Part shown: positions 11,241 through 20,875 of the stretch, piece after piece
Layout of the letters: every line of letters begins with the position of its first letter
Numbering within the stretch: the first letter of the stretch is position 1
Assembly (NCBI GenBank): GCA_036768485.1
Contig: JAVLUZ010000157.1
Coordinates: 12,152,342-12,216,341, forward strand
Length of the DNA stretch: 64,000 bases
Reading direction: 5' to 3'
From: Mermis nigrescens
Taxonomy: Eukaryota > Nematoda > Enoplea > Mermithida > Mermithidae
Notes under the pieces: generated by a model
Databases searched by the model: none
What the model was told of the DNA's origin: nothing
What the model saw: only the letters and a program-made list of their open reading frames with translations
Translations under genes and position numbers: made by a program

Positions 11241-11422
11241 GATCCTAATTTGGTATCCTGGATCATAGACACGATTTTTGATCAAAAACCAGCAAAATGG
11301 ACCGGAATTAATCCGTAATAAATCAGCTAGCAGTAAACAAAATTAAAAATGACTTAACTTTTTGAAATCAGCAGAAGAACTTATCTAGAAACTTGAGCAA
11401 AGTGAAATATAAGCCTTATAAC

Positions 11423-11602
11423 GGATCTAGTATACCATTTACCCGCCACCGTTTTTAGCCAATTCAAATAAGCTACAGTAACCAACACTATTTTTATTGA
11501 TGCGAGTCAGAACGTGCTTGATAATTTTTGTGTAAAGTTTGGTCACTGTAGCTTATTTGAATCGGCTAAAAAACGGTGGTGGGTAAATTGTATACTAGAT
11601 CC
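11423..11602. mobile_element. Merlin-type MITE (180 bp)
   Basis: A near-perfect palindromic element starting GGATCTAGTATACCATTTAC and ending in the inverted form. It is flanked by the perfect 8-bp duplication CTTATAAC (11415-11422, 11603-11610). It consists of little more than the two inverted repeats of the Merlin element at 8388 joined by 'caacactatttttattgatg'. Confidence 0.92.
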
Positions 11603-11610
11603 CTTATAAC

Positions 11611-13314
11611 TTTAAAGTTAGAAGCGTTTTAAGAACTCGATGGATTTCGGTGTTAGCAATCAGGGTGACCTTAAAATTTGTGCATTTATAATCATACCAC
11701 CGCTTAAACTGTGTCTCAGTGATGAGATACAATGAGCGGAGTGAGCTACGCGACTCACCATATCCCACTGATTAAGCTTACCTTATGTCCGGCATTATTG
11801 TAAATCTATCTGATCAATCAAGTGTTAATAGTTTAGTTGAAGTCTAAACAGCGGAACTAATTTAAAACCTAATCTGCTGACACAATGCAAAGTGTGCACC
11901 AAAAAAACCGATCTTTAATACTAAGAAGTTGTTCGCGTAATTTCATTTAGATTTTAGCCATTAATCCCGATTTTTCACATTTTTTCCGGTGCTTCACGCT
12001 GGGCCGTAGACATTTACATTTTGTGACATTGTAGACATTTATTAATGACATTTACTGACTTTCTTGGCGATCTAAACAGTTTGTTTTTACGGCAGAAGAG
12101 TATTTTATATACAGAACAAGGAATTTTGATTTCTTATAATGATTTCTTGAGTAATTCTCGGTTGCTTCGCGCCGATTTTCGGACTAATTTTGTGCGTTTC
12201 TCGTAGAAAACTTTCGAAAATTTCGAACTTCTTTTGGATCACAAATGATTCTGTCTATCAAAAAGAAGGGAAAACTGATACTTTTAGCATGTTGACGGAT
12301 TTTTGGAAAATTTTTGACATTAGAAAAACTTGGTATTCCGCTCCCTCCTGCCAGAAAATCCTATTCCGCCACTGCGGCGGTGGACATTACATTACTCTAG
12401 GAGAACTTACTTACTGTTACAAACATCTCAAATTTGTTTTAGACTCGAAAAACTAACTTTTCTCACTAAAATCGTCGAAAAAAATTTAAACCGAAAAAAC
12501 GAATGGCCAGGTGAGAATACCATAATTCGTCTATTGATAAATGATATTTCCTTACCTCCTTGTTTCGTTTGTTTAGCGCTTAGCTCTTCCCTGCTTGATG
12601 ATGTGCTAGGCGATGATGACGACGGGCTCCACTTGCGAATGAATTTTTTTCCACGCCCCACCGATTTTTTTCATGTTGAATGTTCGGTGATGTAAGTATA
12701 TAGTGTCAGGATACAATATAAGACAGGATCTGTAACAAGAGGCAAACATTTAATCGTCTTAAATATACTTCATCCCTTATTAGTGTATTGAAAAGTTTCT
12801 GTTAGTACCTACCTTCAAATATGGTGTTGTAGTTCAGTCGACCAAAAAACGAAAACATAATAGTAAACATAATTGGTACAATATTAATGGATTTTGAATT
12901 TGATTTTATTTATTTTAAGGTATTTCAGGTTTAAAAAAATTGGTTAAATAGTTTTTGTTAGAGCTCCAGCCCCATCGCTTATACATTTCACTAGTCACAT
13001 TAATTAAATCGTGGAATCTCGAGCATACTTGGGAACCAGAGCAGGAAAACACTTACAATGTGATTTGCCGTGTCAGTACTCAGTGGCAATTGCTGATGAA
13101 GAACATAAATAGAATAAAATAGACACGTAGCAAGCTAAACGACTGCACTGGGCACCACTCCGCTTTAAGAATGGTGATTCACTGAGTATTCAGTGTAAAG
13201 TAAAATTAAAGTTTGAATAACATGAGTACCGGATTAACAAACTTTAAAATGGCCTTCAAAACTATCTGATTACAATGATATAGGTACATATATCTTAGGT
13301 CGGTAATTGCTTAA
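11611..13314. other. Gene-poor interval
   Basis: Mostly AT-rich unique-looking sequence. The only hint of coding is a short Ser-rich frame on the minus strand at 12556-12661 (KWSPSSSSPSTSSSREELSA), followed by a good donor (GAG|GTAAGG, donor at 12555). There is no clean acceptor or start, so it is only a candidate exon. The plus-strand frame over the same bases (12330-12695) has no features of its own. Confidence 0.35.
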
Positions 13315-13315
13315 G

Positions 13316-13502
13316 GGCATATTTCAGAGATATAGATTTTTCCAACTGCTGAAGTCAAATCGAACCAGTTTATAGAGACAAAACGACCAATAATTGTGCT
13401 GTGGAGTGCAGAAGTGGCATCTCCTATTGGTTGATTTGATTTTGTAAAGTAGTTCGATTTGACTTCCTCAGATCAAAAAGTCCATCTATGAAACATGCCA
13501 TT
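13316..13502. mobile_element. Palindromic MITE (about 187 bp)
   Basis: Imperfect inverted repeats of ~55 bp. The left arm 'ggcatatttcagagatatag...gaagtcaaatcgaac' returns inverted in 'gttcgatttgacttc...catctatgaaacatgcc'. Flanks do not show a sure duplication. It is sequence-unrelated to the other MITEs. Confidence 0.65.
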
Positions 13503-13667
13503 CAATGCAAATGTTTCCCCAATCTCGTATTACATTATAATATCAAACGAGTAAACTATGGGAAAATAAACAAACTGATGACCAATATTTTGTCATGTAA
13601 ATACTTTTTATTTACCTTGGTTATTTAATGAATTAAAAATGTGCAGGGTTAGTAGGTACGTTCTGTC

Positions 13668-13790
13668 ATGAGGGTACGTTTTGCTGAGAACGCTTTGTTG
13701 ATTACGTTTTGCCCGGGAACGTTTTGTTCGTGACAACCTTTTGTTGGGGACGTTTTGTCTGGGAACGATTTGTTGGGGACGTTTTATATT
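13668..13790. repeat. Minisatellite, unit about 16-18 bp
   Basis: Seven or so degenerate copies of 'gggaacgttttgttg', the first near 13670 and the last near 13785. The Arg/Lys-rich minus-strand frame across it is a product of the repeat. From 13790 to 14640 nothing else is recognised. Confidence 0.75.
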
Positions 13791-14645
13791 GACATCAAGA
13801 AGTCGGATGTTACAGTAATAGGAACACCTAGTTTTCAATCCACTGCAGCGATTAGAAAATCGGGCCGGAACACGATTTCTAATGTAAGCGTATGTATACC
13901 TACCGGTTCCCGGCCATGTACAATGTCCGTTTTTAACCAGGGTGCATGAATTCTCACTCAAAAGTAATTTTCTTCCTACTGTAGCACTCAATTTTTCCGC
14001 TGGTCGACGAAGTAGATAGTGAATTTTTTTACAGGTAGTGGGTCCACTTATGAAGAAATCGGATGTATAATTTTAAAAAATTGGTTTGTCGAGAGAAGTC
14101 ATACACTGGTTAAAAAATATAAAAAATAGGTACCACCCATCCGATTTAGCCTGTTTTTTAACCTATTGTAATGATAATGTCGTTCCTGTAGATTCGTGCT
14201 ACGGAGTTCTTTCGCTAATTTAATTAAATTCAAATAAATTAGAAAAATCCAAAAATGTTAGATAACGACATTATATACAAAAGATCATCGAATCATAATA
14301 ATCGCTCAAATCGACGCCGCGTCCTTGTTCTTACTCCCAGACATCAACTGACTTTTCATTTCTACATGCAGGCTGACATCGCAATTAATGTCGCTAAATT
14401 TGCATGCTTTTCGGTTCTCTATTAATTTCAAGATTTGGCGTCACTTCCGTACATAAAGTACATGACTGGCCATAAATAAATATTACCGAAAATTGCGGCA
14501 ATGTGATCGATGCAAAAATAAATATTTTTAAATAATGATGCAGTATTGCACTTCTCCCCCTTTAGCAAAACTGCGTTTAATACATAAACAAAAAACAAAA
14601 ATGAATAAACAAGAGTAAATAGTAATATCATTTAATAACGATCCG

Positions 14646-16220
14646 CTAATTATTTTTTATCCGGCTTTGAATGTTTAAGTATTTATGCGGTTTGAGTTTG
14701 AATGTCTTCGAAAATAATTTTGTCGAAGCATGGTGACGTTTAAGGCCTTTGGTAGCTCGTGCTTTTTTAACACGAGTTGTCTCAACGCCGAATTGATTAG
14801 CTAAATCGACCCAGGGCGAATAACCCACGAAATTTTTCACGCGTTTATCGACCAGATTAAATAATAAATCGGCCATCTGTATATGCGAATTTTTGAATTT
14901 TGCCTCGTAAAATGTTTTATAATCAGTGTATAAAGCGTCTAGCGATTTCGTCCACGAATTCGTTTTAAGCATTTTATTGGCTGGTAACCACGCCGCTAAA
15001 ATTTTACGATAATGGCTATAGACGACGTTTTTCAAGTTACTAGTCAATGGCTTAATGATTTTGGACGCTAAAATCGGTTGTTCCGAGTTTAAGCTCGGAT
15101 TGTCCGCGACGTTCTCTAAATTTTTCGCATTAAGCTCGTTCGTTATCGTAATCTTTAGGTTATTGGTAAAATTATCGTCTTTTAAATAATTAAAATCGAC
15201 GTCGTGATTAGCACTAGGCGATTTCAAAGTGAAACCCAAGGTTTCCGAATCGATTGTTACTAAGGAAACATTTGATCTCGTCTCCATTAATTCGTCCTCG
15301 CTTTCAATCGTTTCTAATTTTTCGTCGTCGTCTTCCTCTTCGCTCGTTATTGGTTCTATCACAGTGCTTGCTGGATGTTTAGTTTGTTCGCTTATTTTCT
15401 TTAGCCCAATTTTAAATAATTTATTCGCGAAGTCTCCTTCTATCAAACCAAGCATAGCGTAATAAACCGCTACGTCAAAGTGAACGATGGAATCCCGAGC
15501 CGCATAATGAACTTTACTATCTCCTAATTTTTCAATACACGGTTCCCAAGATCTGGGTGTCCCCCGATCTTCTTTGGGTACAGGGATACCAAAAGCCTTC
15601 TCCGAAATATTGGCTAAACTAGGTGAGGAGACGGACAATAATTCCAATTTTTTAAATTCCTTGGCCTTAATTAGCATATCGTATATGTGCTTCGGATCAA
15701 TTAAATTAATTTTCGAAAATATTTTCTTTTCGTAGGGCGAATATGTTAATTTTCCTTTGCGATAGTAATTTTGATCCAAACATTCACCGAAAACGTTATG
15801 AATTGCGTTATGATCATTTGTAAAATCAAAACCAATGATGATGGTTTCATCATCTTTTAGTAAATTAATTATTCGTTGAGGTAAATGACTAAATTCGTAA
15901 ATGTCGAAAAGGAAAGTAGCTCCAGATGCCAACCCGAATTGAATAAATCTTGCAAATGGGCCTTTTAAATGAGGGTGTGTCGGAATCCCTGGCTTATACT
16001 TTGACACGCAATTTCTCCAATACATAAATGCTGTCGAATCTGACATGAATTCCACGTCGATTGCTATGACATTAGGGAGAATTGGGTCGTTTTTAACTTT
16101 CGTAATAAATTTATCGACAGAATCCGAATTATGGATAATTTCAAAAGACGTTAACATCGTAGCTTTTCGTTTGAAAATGTTTTGAAATGAATCGCGAATT
16201 ATTTTTTGTCGTAAATCCAT
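14646..16220 (-). CDS. DEDDy-type 3'-5' exonuclease domain protein
   Basis: One uninterrupted frame of 524 residues from the ATG at 16220; the frame opens four codons upstream at a TTG, which is less likely as a start. Numbered from that TTG, the RNase D-like exonuclease fold covers about residues 48-265: motif I IAIDVEF (D59, E61), motif II IIIGFDFTND (D140), and motif III HYAARDS (Tyr243, Asp247), hence DEDDy. The stretch FGIPVPKEDRG...SWEPC before motif III is also typical. An acidic linker follows (SEEEDDDEKLETIESEDE), then a basic C-terminal region with no named domain. Nearest functional relatives would be RNase D/WRN/Mut-7-like nucleases that trim RNA or DNA 3' ends; the exact orthologue is unclear. 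No intron is visible, unlike LARP7 and AATF. Its start is 40 bases from the preceding ORF's stop. Confidence 0.82.
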   Translation of the reverse strand: MDLRQKIIRDSFQNIFKRKATMLTSFEIIHNSDSVDKFITKVKNDPILPNVIAIDVEFMSDSTAFMYWRNCVSKYKPGIPTHPHLKGPFARFIQFGLASGATFLFDIYEFSHLPQRIINLLKDDETIIIGFDFTNDHNAIHNVFGECLDQNYYRKGKLTYSPYEKKIFSKINLIDPKHIYDMLIKAKEFKKLELLSVSSPSLANISEKAFGIPVPKEDRGTPRSWEPCIEKLGDSKVHYAARDSIVHFDVAVYYAMLGLIEGDFANKLFKIGLKKISEQTKHPASTVIEPITSEEEDDDEKLETIESEDELMETRSNVSLVTIDSETLGFTLKSPSANHDVDFNYLKDDNFTNNLKITITNELNAKNLENVADNPSLNSEQPILASKIIKPLTSNLKNVVYSHYRKILAAWLPANKMLKTNSWTKSLDALYTDYKTFYEAKFKNSHIQMADLLFNLVDKRVKNFVGYSPWVDLANQFGVETTRVKKARATKGLKRHHASTKLFSKTFKLKPHKYLNIQSRIKNN

Positions 16221-16260
16221 AATTAAGGCCAATACAAAGAAAAATAAATAAGTTGCTGAA

Positions 16261-16425
16261 TTAATTAGAATTATCTCGACGTTCGGCTAACTTAATGGCC
16301 TGTGGCAAGCCCTTACGTCTAGATAATTTGAATTTCACAAGATTTTGACGGAAAGGTAAAATCAGCTTATTATCAATTAACGCGTAACGGTCGACAGAGC
16401 TAAAGAACTTGACGGGCGTCAAGCA
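16261..16425 (-). CDS. 3' end of an unrecognised ORF, cut by the assembly gap
   Basis: 54 in-frame codons on the minus strand run out of the N gap and end at TAA 16261-16263. Codon use resembles the neighbouring exonuclease. The peptide is basic (YALIDNKLILPFRQNLVKFK, then LSRRKGLPQAIKLAERRDNSN). I do not recognise the family. Its stop lies only 40 bases before the ATG of the exonuclease on the same strand, so the two may share one transcript or be spliced exons of one gene. Confidence 0.55.
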   Translation of the reverse strand, partial: CLTPVKFFSSVDRYALIDNKLILPFRQNLVKFKLSRRKGLPQAIKLAERRDNSN

Positions 16426-16426
16426 A

Positions 16427-16526
16427 NNNNNNNNNNNNNNNNNNNNNNNNNNNNNNNNNNNNNNNNNNNNNNNNNNNNNNNNNNNNNNNNNNNNNNNNNN
16501 NNNNNNNNNNNNNNNNNNNNNNNNNN
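16427..16526. other. Assembly gap (100 N)
   Basis: Exactly 100 undetermined bases, a conventional scaffold-gap length. It interrupts the ORF ending at 16261. Confidence 0.99.
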
Positions 16527-16950
16527 GGATATTTTAGTTTTAAAAAATTGGTTAAATTGGTCCATCCTATCCGCAACAACTTATGTAACCATAAAATATT
16601 CTGCTTGTCGCAGATTTATTTACAAATAAAGTTTTTGGCAAAATAGGTGACTATTTCGGCCCAGAATCTTAAACTATAAATTCATGTTAAAATATCCTAA
16701 TTTTGTTTACCTGATCGCCATTAAGACATTGCGTGAGCAAGCGCTAAACTTCGTGCTATAATGAGCGTTTTGCAATTTTCCAGGGGTGGCTATTCCAACC
16801 CAGAAATATTACCATGTCGTTTTTCCTATGTAAAACCTTTCTAGAAACCATTTTTTAAATGTTTTTATTGATTTGGTTCATCTAGAGGTGATTGTCGATT
16901 TTTCAACGCGTAGAGCTTCGTATTTTGTTCAGGAGTGGCAAATTCACTTG

Positions 16951-17120
16951 TATGTTTCACATAACTTCGTGCATAAATTTTAAGAATTTTCATCGCCAGT
17001 AAGCCGAGGGTTACGAATACGATTATTATATGTAAGATCAACACTATAATCGCAGTCTGTCGGCTTATTGTCAAAATAGTTTTTAAAATTTATGACCGAA
17101 CTTGTGTGAAACAGACTATA
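16951..17120. mobile_element. MITE with TATAGTCTGTTTCA-type end, copy 1
   Basis: The right end is 'tgtgaaacagactata', with a decayed left end 'tgtttcacataacttcgtgc'. The centre 'gattattatatgtaagatcaa' and flanks match the better preserved copy at 23368-23535. Confidence 0.65.
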
Positions 17121-17230
17121 ACTCCGGTCTGAATTCGTCGCCCCATTCTTCTCGCAGTCGCTCGGTATCAAACGTGACTTTCGTGAAATATTTTCGTTTA
17201 TCTAATTGCGGAAAAGGTGACAATTTCACC

Positions 17231-17488
17231 CTATAGTCTATTCCCTTCCAAACGGCCTATTTTCGCTGAATTCTTATCACTGTGTCAGTTTTTCACTGCA
17301 GAGATGGCTTCTCAAATCATGCCGTCGTAGCAGCTTGTTGCTTTAAACTCTTTTTTAAAATGTTTTATACGCTTTTTAACATGCGGCGCATCGAACGAAC
17401 TGCGGCAACGACCTAAACCGCAGAATATTGTGCTACAGTAATAAGCCTTAAAGTAAAAATGAGCCATTTGGAATGGAACAGACTATAG
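17231..17488. mobile_element. MITE with TATAGTCTRTTCC ends
   Basis: The left end CTATAGTCTATTCCCTTCCA is matched inverted at the right end by 'ggaatggaacagactatag'. Similarity in the arms continues for about 60 bp ('cttatcactgtg' against 'cttattactgtag'). It abuts the coding-looking exon that follows. Confidence 0.75.
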
Positions 17489-17503
17489 TCGTTGTCGTTG
17501 TAG

Positions 17504-17950
17504 AAGACGTACGTGTGGAACCGTCGATCGAGGAATTCGAGCAACGATTTCGCATGCATGACGCCCGGCGTCGTGAAAATCGGCTGGTGAATGAACGTCG
17601 ACTCGTATTCACACGTGGGCGGAGGGGTTTGTATGCTACCCCAGAAATTGGAATATTCTCCCAGAAATCAAAATACCCCCTCCCCCGCCCAGAATTCAAC
17701 TTTTGAATTTTTTTTGCTTTTTTAGCGATTTTTTGATGCCATTGGATAGTGCTCGATGAGAAACATCGAAAAATGGTGTTTTTTCGCCACACTACCACTT
17801 TTAAGACCATTTTTTGACATTTGAAAATTTTTTCATCCCTCCATCCAGAAATTTTTTCATCCCTCCCAGAATTTCGGTGCTGCCCACCTATGCTCGTATT
17901 CGATTTTGAATTCACGAAACGCGTCAAAAACATCAATCATTTGCCGCCGG
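17504..17950 (+). pseudogene. Coding-looking exon split by a MITE insertion
   Basis: With the MITE (17610-17892) and one duplication copy left out, a 52-codon open frame remains between an acceptor 'gttgtcgttgtag' and a possible GTGAAA donor at 17951. The peptide is highly charged: first VRVEPSIEEFEQRFRMHDAR, then RRENRLVNERRLVF, and after the insertion DFEFTKRVKNINHLPPG. GC content is raised as in the other exons. I do not recognise the protein. It is either a host exon disrupted in this assembled allele or a captured or duplicated fragment lying among transposons. Confidence 0.45.
17610..17892 (-). mobile_element. Family A MITE (hAT-like), in an exon
   Basis: Ends CACACGTGGGCG and ...CCCACCTATG, flanked by CTCGTATT (17602-17609 and 17893-17900; a ninth base C also repeats). 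The body carries the family phrases 'ttttttgatgccattggatagtgctcgatgagaaac' (read in two parts) and 'ccatttttgacatttgaaaa'. Confidence 0.88.
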
Positions 17951-18044
17951 GTGAAACAAACCGGGATGGTCACCCCCAATCATACATTGACAGGTGGGAT
18001 CCCCCAGCCAAAGTCGCACGTCCCCCTAAAGTGTCCTATTCAGA

Positions 18045-18350
18045 AGTAAAAATCGGCGATGTCGCCGATTTTCCCGATTTTGATCGGCAAAATCGGTAAA
18101 ATCGGCGATTTTGCCGATTTTAGTCGGCGATTTTCCCGATTTTGGGGGGCAAAATCCGCGACATCGCCGATTTTGCCGATTTTAATCGGCGATTTCTGCG
18201 ATTTTCCCGATTAAAATCGGCAAAGTCGGCAATATCGCCGACTAAAATCGGCAGAATCGCCATTGTCGGCGATTCTCCCGATTTTCTTTGTTAACGTAGC
18301 CGATTATGCCCGTTTTAGTGGGCTATTCCGGCCGATTTTGTCCCCGATTA
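18045..18350. repeat. Left subterminal AATCGGC array of the Harbinger element
   Basis: More than twenty short direct and inverted copies of 'aatcggcgat/ttttgccgatt'. The right array at 20545-20850 has the same motif. They may be binding sites for the MADF/Myb-like partner. Confidence 0.8.
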
Positions 18351-18547
18351 TGCATATTCCAGGTATGTATCACGAACAAAACTAGGCAAAAAAGAAATGC
18401 TCTACAGTTCCGACAAGGTACATTATATATTATTAGCAGTCACAATGGACAGTGAATGTTTGTCGAAATTCTGCTGTTGTATCTAAGCTACAAATTACTG
18501 AAAGCGACTCAGAAAAAACGCAAACAAACGCGTTTTATTTTTGCAGT

Positions 18548-19225
18548 TCGTGAAAAGGATGGCCATTATCATTCTCTTGTCCCTCAGATGCGTTTGCATG
18601 ATCATTATGAGCTTTTTTAAATTTTTCCGCATGTTGCCAAAAAATTCGAGGAATTATTGAAAGAAGTTGGTCCGCTAATACAAAAAAGTGGAAAATGGAG
18701 AAAAGCTATTCAACCGAGTGAAAGATTAGCCATGACTCTGCGCTTTTTGTCAACTGGTGAAGATATGCAAGACATTCGTTCAACTTTCGTGTCGGTTTAT
18801 CAACGGCGTCTGGAATTATCAAAGAAACCTGTGAAGCTTTGTGGACTGTTTTGCAGCCCGTGCATTAACCCGAGCCTACAACTGATAAATGGATCGATAT
18901 AGCCAACGGATTTGAAAACCAATGGAATTTTCCGCACTGCATCGGAGCAATTGATGGAAAACACGTGTCCATTCAAGCTCCAAAGAATAGTGGCTCTCAA
19001 TGTTTTAATTATAAGCAGCGCTTTAGCAAAATTTTATTAGCCGTCGTGGATGCAAATTACAGATTTGTTGTTGTCGATATTGGCAGTGAGGGTCGCATGA
19101 GCGATGGGGTATATTTGCCTCCTCAGATTTATATTACTGCCGCAAAAAATGACTTTCAAGCCACTGAGAAAGTAAATAAATACCTCTTTAGGTATTATCC
19201 GGCGCGAAGCGCAAGAAAAATTTGA
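18548..19225 (+). pseudogene. Harbinger (HARBI1-like) transposase, decayed
   Basis: Several frames together give the family order: REKDGHYHSLVPQMRLHDHY (18551-18610), KKFEELLKEVGPLIQ (18640 on), IQPSERLAMTLRFLSTGED (about 18710), then after frameshifts CEAL-like and WIDIANGFENQWNFPHCIG followed by AIDGKHVSIQAP with the first catalytic Asp, NYKQRFSKILLAVVDANY, and VVVDIGSEGRMSD with the second. The region after 19110 is lost, including the third acidic residue. At least three frameshifts and one stop make it a pseudogene. Confidence 0.85.
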
Positions 19226-19919
19226 GAAGTTATGTTCAACAACGACCAAGAATCATCAGAAATTATGTATCCATTTTTTGACTCTCCGAGTATGTTACGC
19301 CAATAGGGGACGGACCCCCGCCCTCTTTATATCCGCCCTCGAGTACATCTTACCTCTCTGACTGAAGATGATTCAAAATTACATCAGTAGAGTTGTTGTT
19401 GTGGGACATGCTACCAAAAACGCCATTTTTATATTACTTAATTAACGATATTATAACGATATTAATATCGTTAAGTAGTTAAAGATATTTTTTGGCCATC
19501 GTTCTCATTAATGAAAGGTTGTTTTTTTGAAAAAATCGTTAACGACAGCAACAACTATATCTTTTTTCACTAACGACAACAACGCTACTAGAGTGTTTCA
19601 CTAACGACCACAATTTGGAAAATTTTCAGTTTTTTACGGGCGCAGGGTGCAATCGAAACATGTAGCCTGAAAAGCGACACTATTTTCAAAAACATTCAGT
19701 GGTCAAAATGCAGAAAAAGAATTTTAACAAAGCACTCCTTTCAAAGTCGAGAAAAAGCAATTTCTACAGTTATGTACTTTTCTTAAGATTAGCACTTGTG
19801 TCATAAGAAATAACCTATTTATCAAGTTATTATTTATCATTTTTCGCCAAATATTCGTCAAGTTATTCAATGTTTTAAATGTTGCAGTTTTTCGCATGGT
19901 CATCCGAGGGTTAACTTAC

Positions 19920-20283
19920 GTTCTTGTTTTTATAAAGTCCGAGAGAAACGACATTTCTTTGAACAAATTGAACGATTTGCACTTCTTTGACGAAACACCG
20001 GATCCAGTCGGTTGGGATTGGCTCTTTTTCTCTCTACTGTAATACGTATGCAAAGAATCCCATCGTTTTTCGCAAGTTTTTACTAAAAATTAAAAGTTTT
20101 CGAAGCAAACTCACATGCATTATTACAATTTTCGAATCGTACCATCACTATTCAGCTCCGTCGCAATTTCTCTCCAAGAGTTTTGTTTTTCCGCATCCTG
20201 AAGTCGGTCAAGCGGATATTCCATAAATGAGGATAAGATTTAACAAATTCAATAAGCCGTTCATCAAACGACGCCGCCATTTG
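19920..20283 (-). pseudogene. MADF/Myb-like companion protein of the Harbinger element
   Basis: On the minus strand an ATG at about 20282 opens MAASFDERLIEFVKSYPHLWN, a MADF-type beginning, continuing after a frame change as NSWREIATELNSDG. Then comes an apparent intron or decayed stretch. A last part reads REKKKSQSQPTGSGVSSKKC and FNLFKEMSFLSDFIKTR, as in MADF proteins that end with a 'FL..fi..R' block. In PIF/Harbinger elements such a DNA-binding protein helps the transposase find the ends. The middle of the domain looks deleted or frameshifted. Confidence 0.65.
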
Positions 20284-20544
20284 GGACTAGCTTATAACAA
20301 TTATGTACCCACTTCCGTAGAATAAAAAGAAATTTATATGCCGTTTTATATGATGACGTATGTATGTACTAGCTAGGGAGTGACTGCAACATATACATAC
20401 ATAGTTTAGCACACCAGCAAAGTGCATTAACTGCACGCAACATGAGTACCTGTACACAATTACATAATTTTTGGCGACACACGCATAAATAAGCCCCGTG
20501 TGCCCCTTCATCATGTAGGATTCTTGCGATTATCGGGAGAAATA

Positions 20545-20850
20545 GAAACGAGTTCTATCTCCCCGATTCTGGTCGGCGATTCTGCCGATTCAAATCGGGA
20601 AAATCGGCGACATCGCCGATTTTTGTTGCGATTTTCCCGATTCTCCCGATTTTTCGGCAAAATCGGGAGAATCGCCGACTAAAATCGGGAAAATCGCAGC
20701 CAAAAATCGGCGATATCGCCGATTTTGCCGATTGTAGTCGGCGATTTTCCCGATTTTGCCGATCGGTCGGGTAAATCGGCAACGTCGGCGATCCTCCCGA
20801 TTGCCACTTGTGAATCAGCTACGATTAATAGGATTTCTGCGATGTCGCCG
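20545..20850. repeat. Right subterminal AATCGGC array of the Harbinger element
   Basis: Mirror of the left array; the same short motif in both orientations, dense enough to form many small hairpins. Open frames here are repeat products. Confidence 0.8.
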
Positions 20851-20875
20851 ATTGTTACTTCTGAACAGGGCTTAA

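Larger units (their letters stand above)
8388..11245 (+). mobile_element. Merlin-family DNA transposon, interrupted by two solo LTRs
   Basis: The 5' end starts GGATCTAGTATACAATTTAC at 8388. The 3' end is the inverted form GTATACTAGATCC, split by an LTR insertion (10021-10032 and 11241-11245). With the LTRs removed, the flanks are a perfect 8-bp duplication, TAATTTGG (8380-8387 and 11246-11253), as expected for Merlin elements (8-9 bp). The inverted repeats are about 70 bp and continue inward through 'gctacagtgaccaaactttac'. Without insertions the element is about 1.4 kb. It encodes one transposase, now frameshifted, and shares its ends with the MITEs at 3858 and 11423. Confidence 0.92.
18030..20872. 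mobile_element. PIF/Harbinger transposon, 2.84 kb
   Basis: The ends match as inverted repeats (left 'cctattcagaagtaaaaatcgg', right the complement of 'cctgttcagaagtaacaatcgg', with a two-base offset at the very tip). The trinucleotide TAA flanks both sides (18027-18029, 20873-20875), fitting the TWA target of this superfamily. Both ends carry dense arrays of an AATCGGCGAT-like motif (18045-18350 and 20545-20850). Inside are a broken DDE transposase on the plus strand and a MADF/Myb-like frame on the minus strand, the usual two-gene set. Confidence 0.85.

Noticed and set aside
13608..13991. 127-codon minus-strand ORF
   Set aside because: Arg/Lys stretch arises from the 16-18-bp minisatellite.
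16261..16425. Possible resemblance of the 54-residue tail to mitochondrial ribosomal protein S18
   Set aside because: Only an 'ILP...AIK.A' pattern agrees and spacing differs; too weak to name.
18045..18350. AATCGGC array as an independent satellite
   Set aside because: Mirrored at the other end of the Harbinger element just inside its inverted repeats, so it belongs to the transposon.
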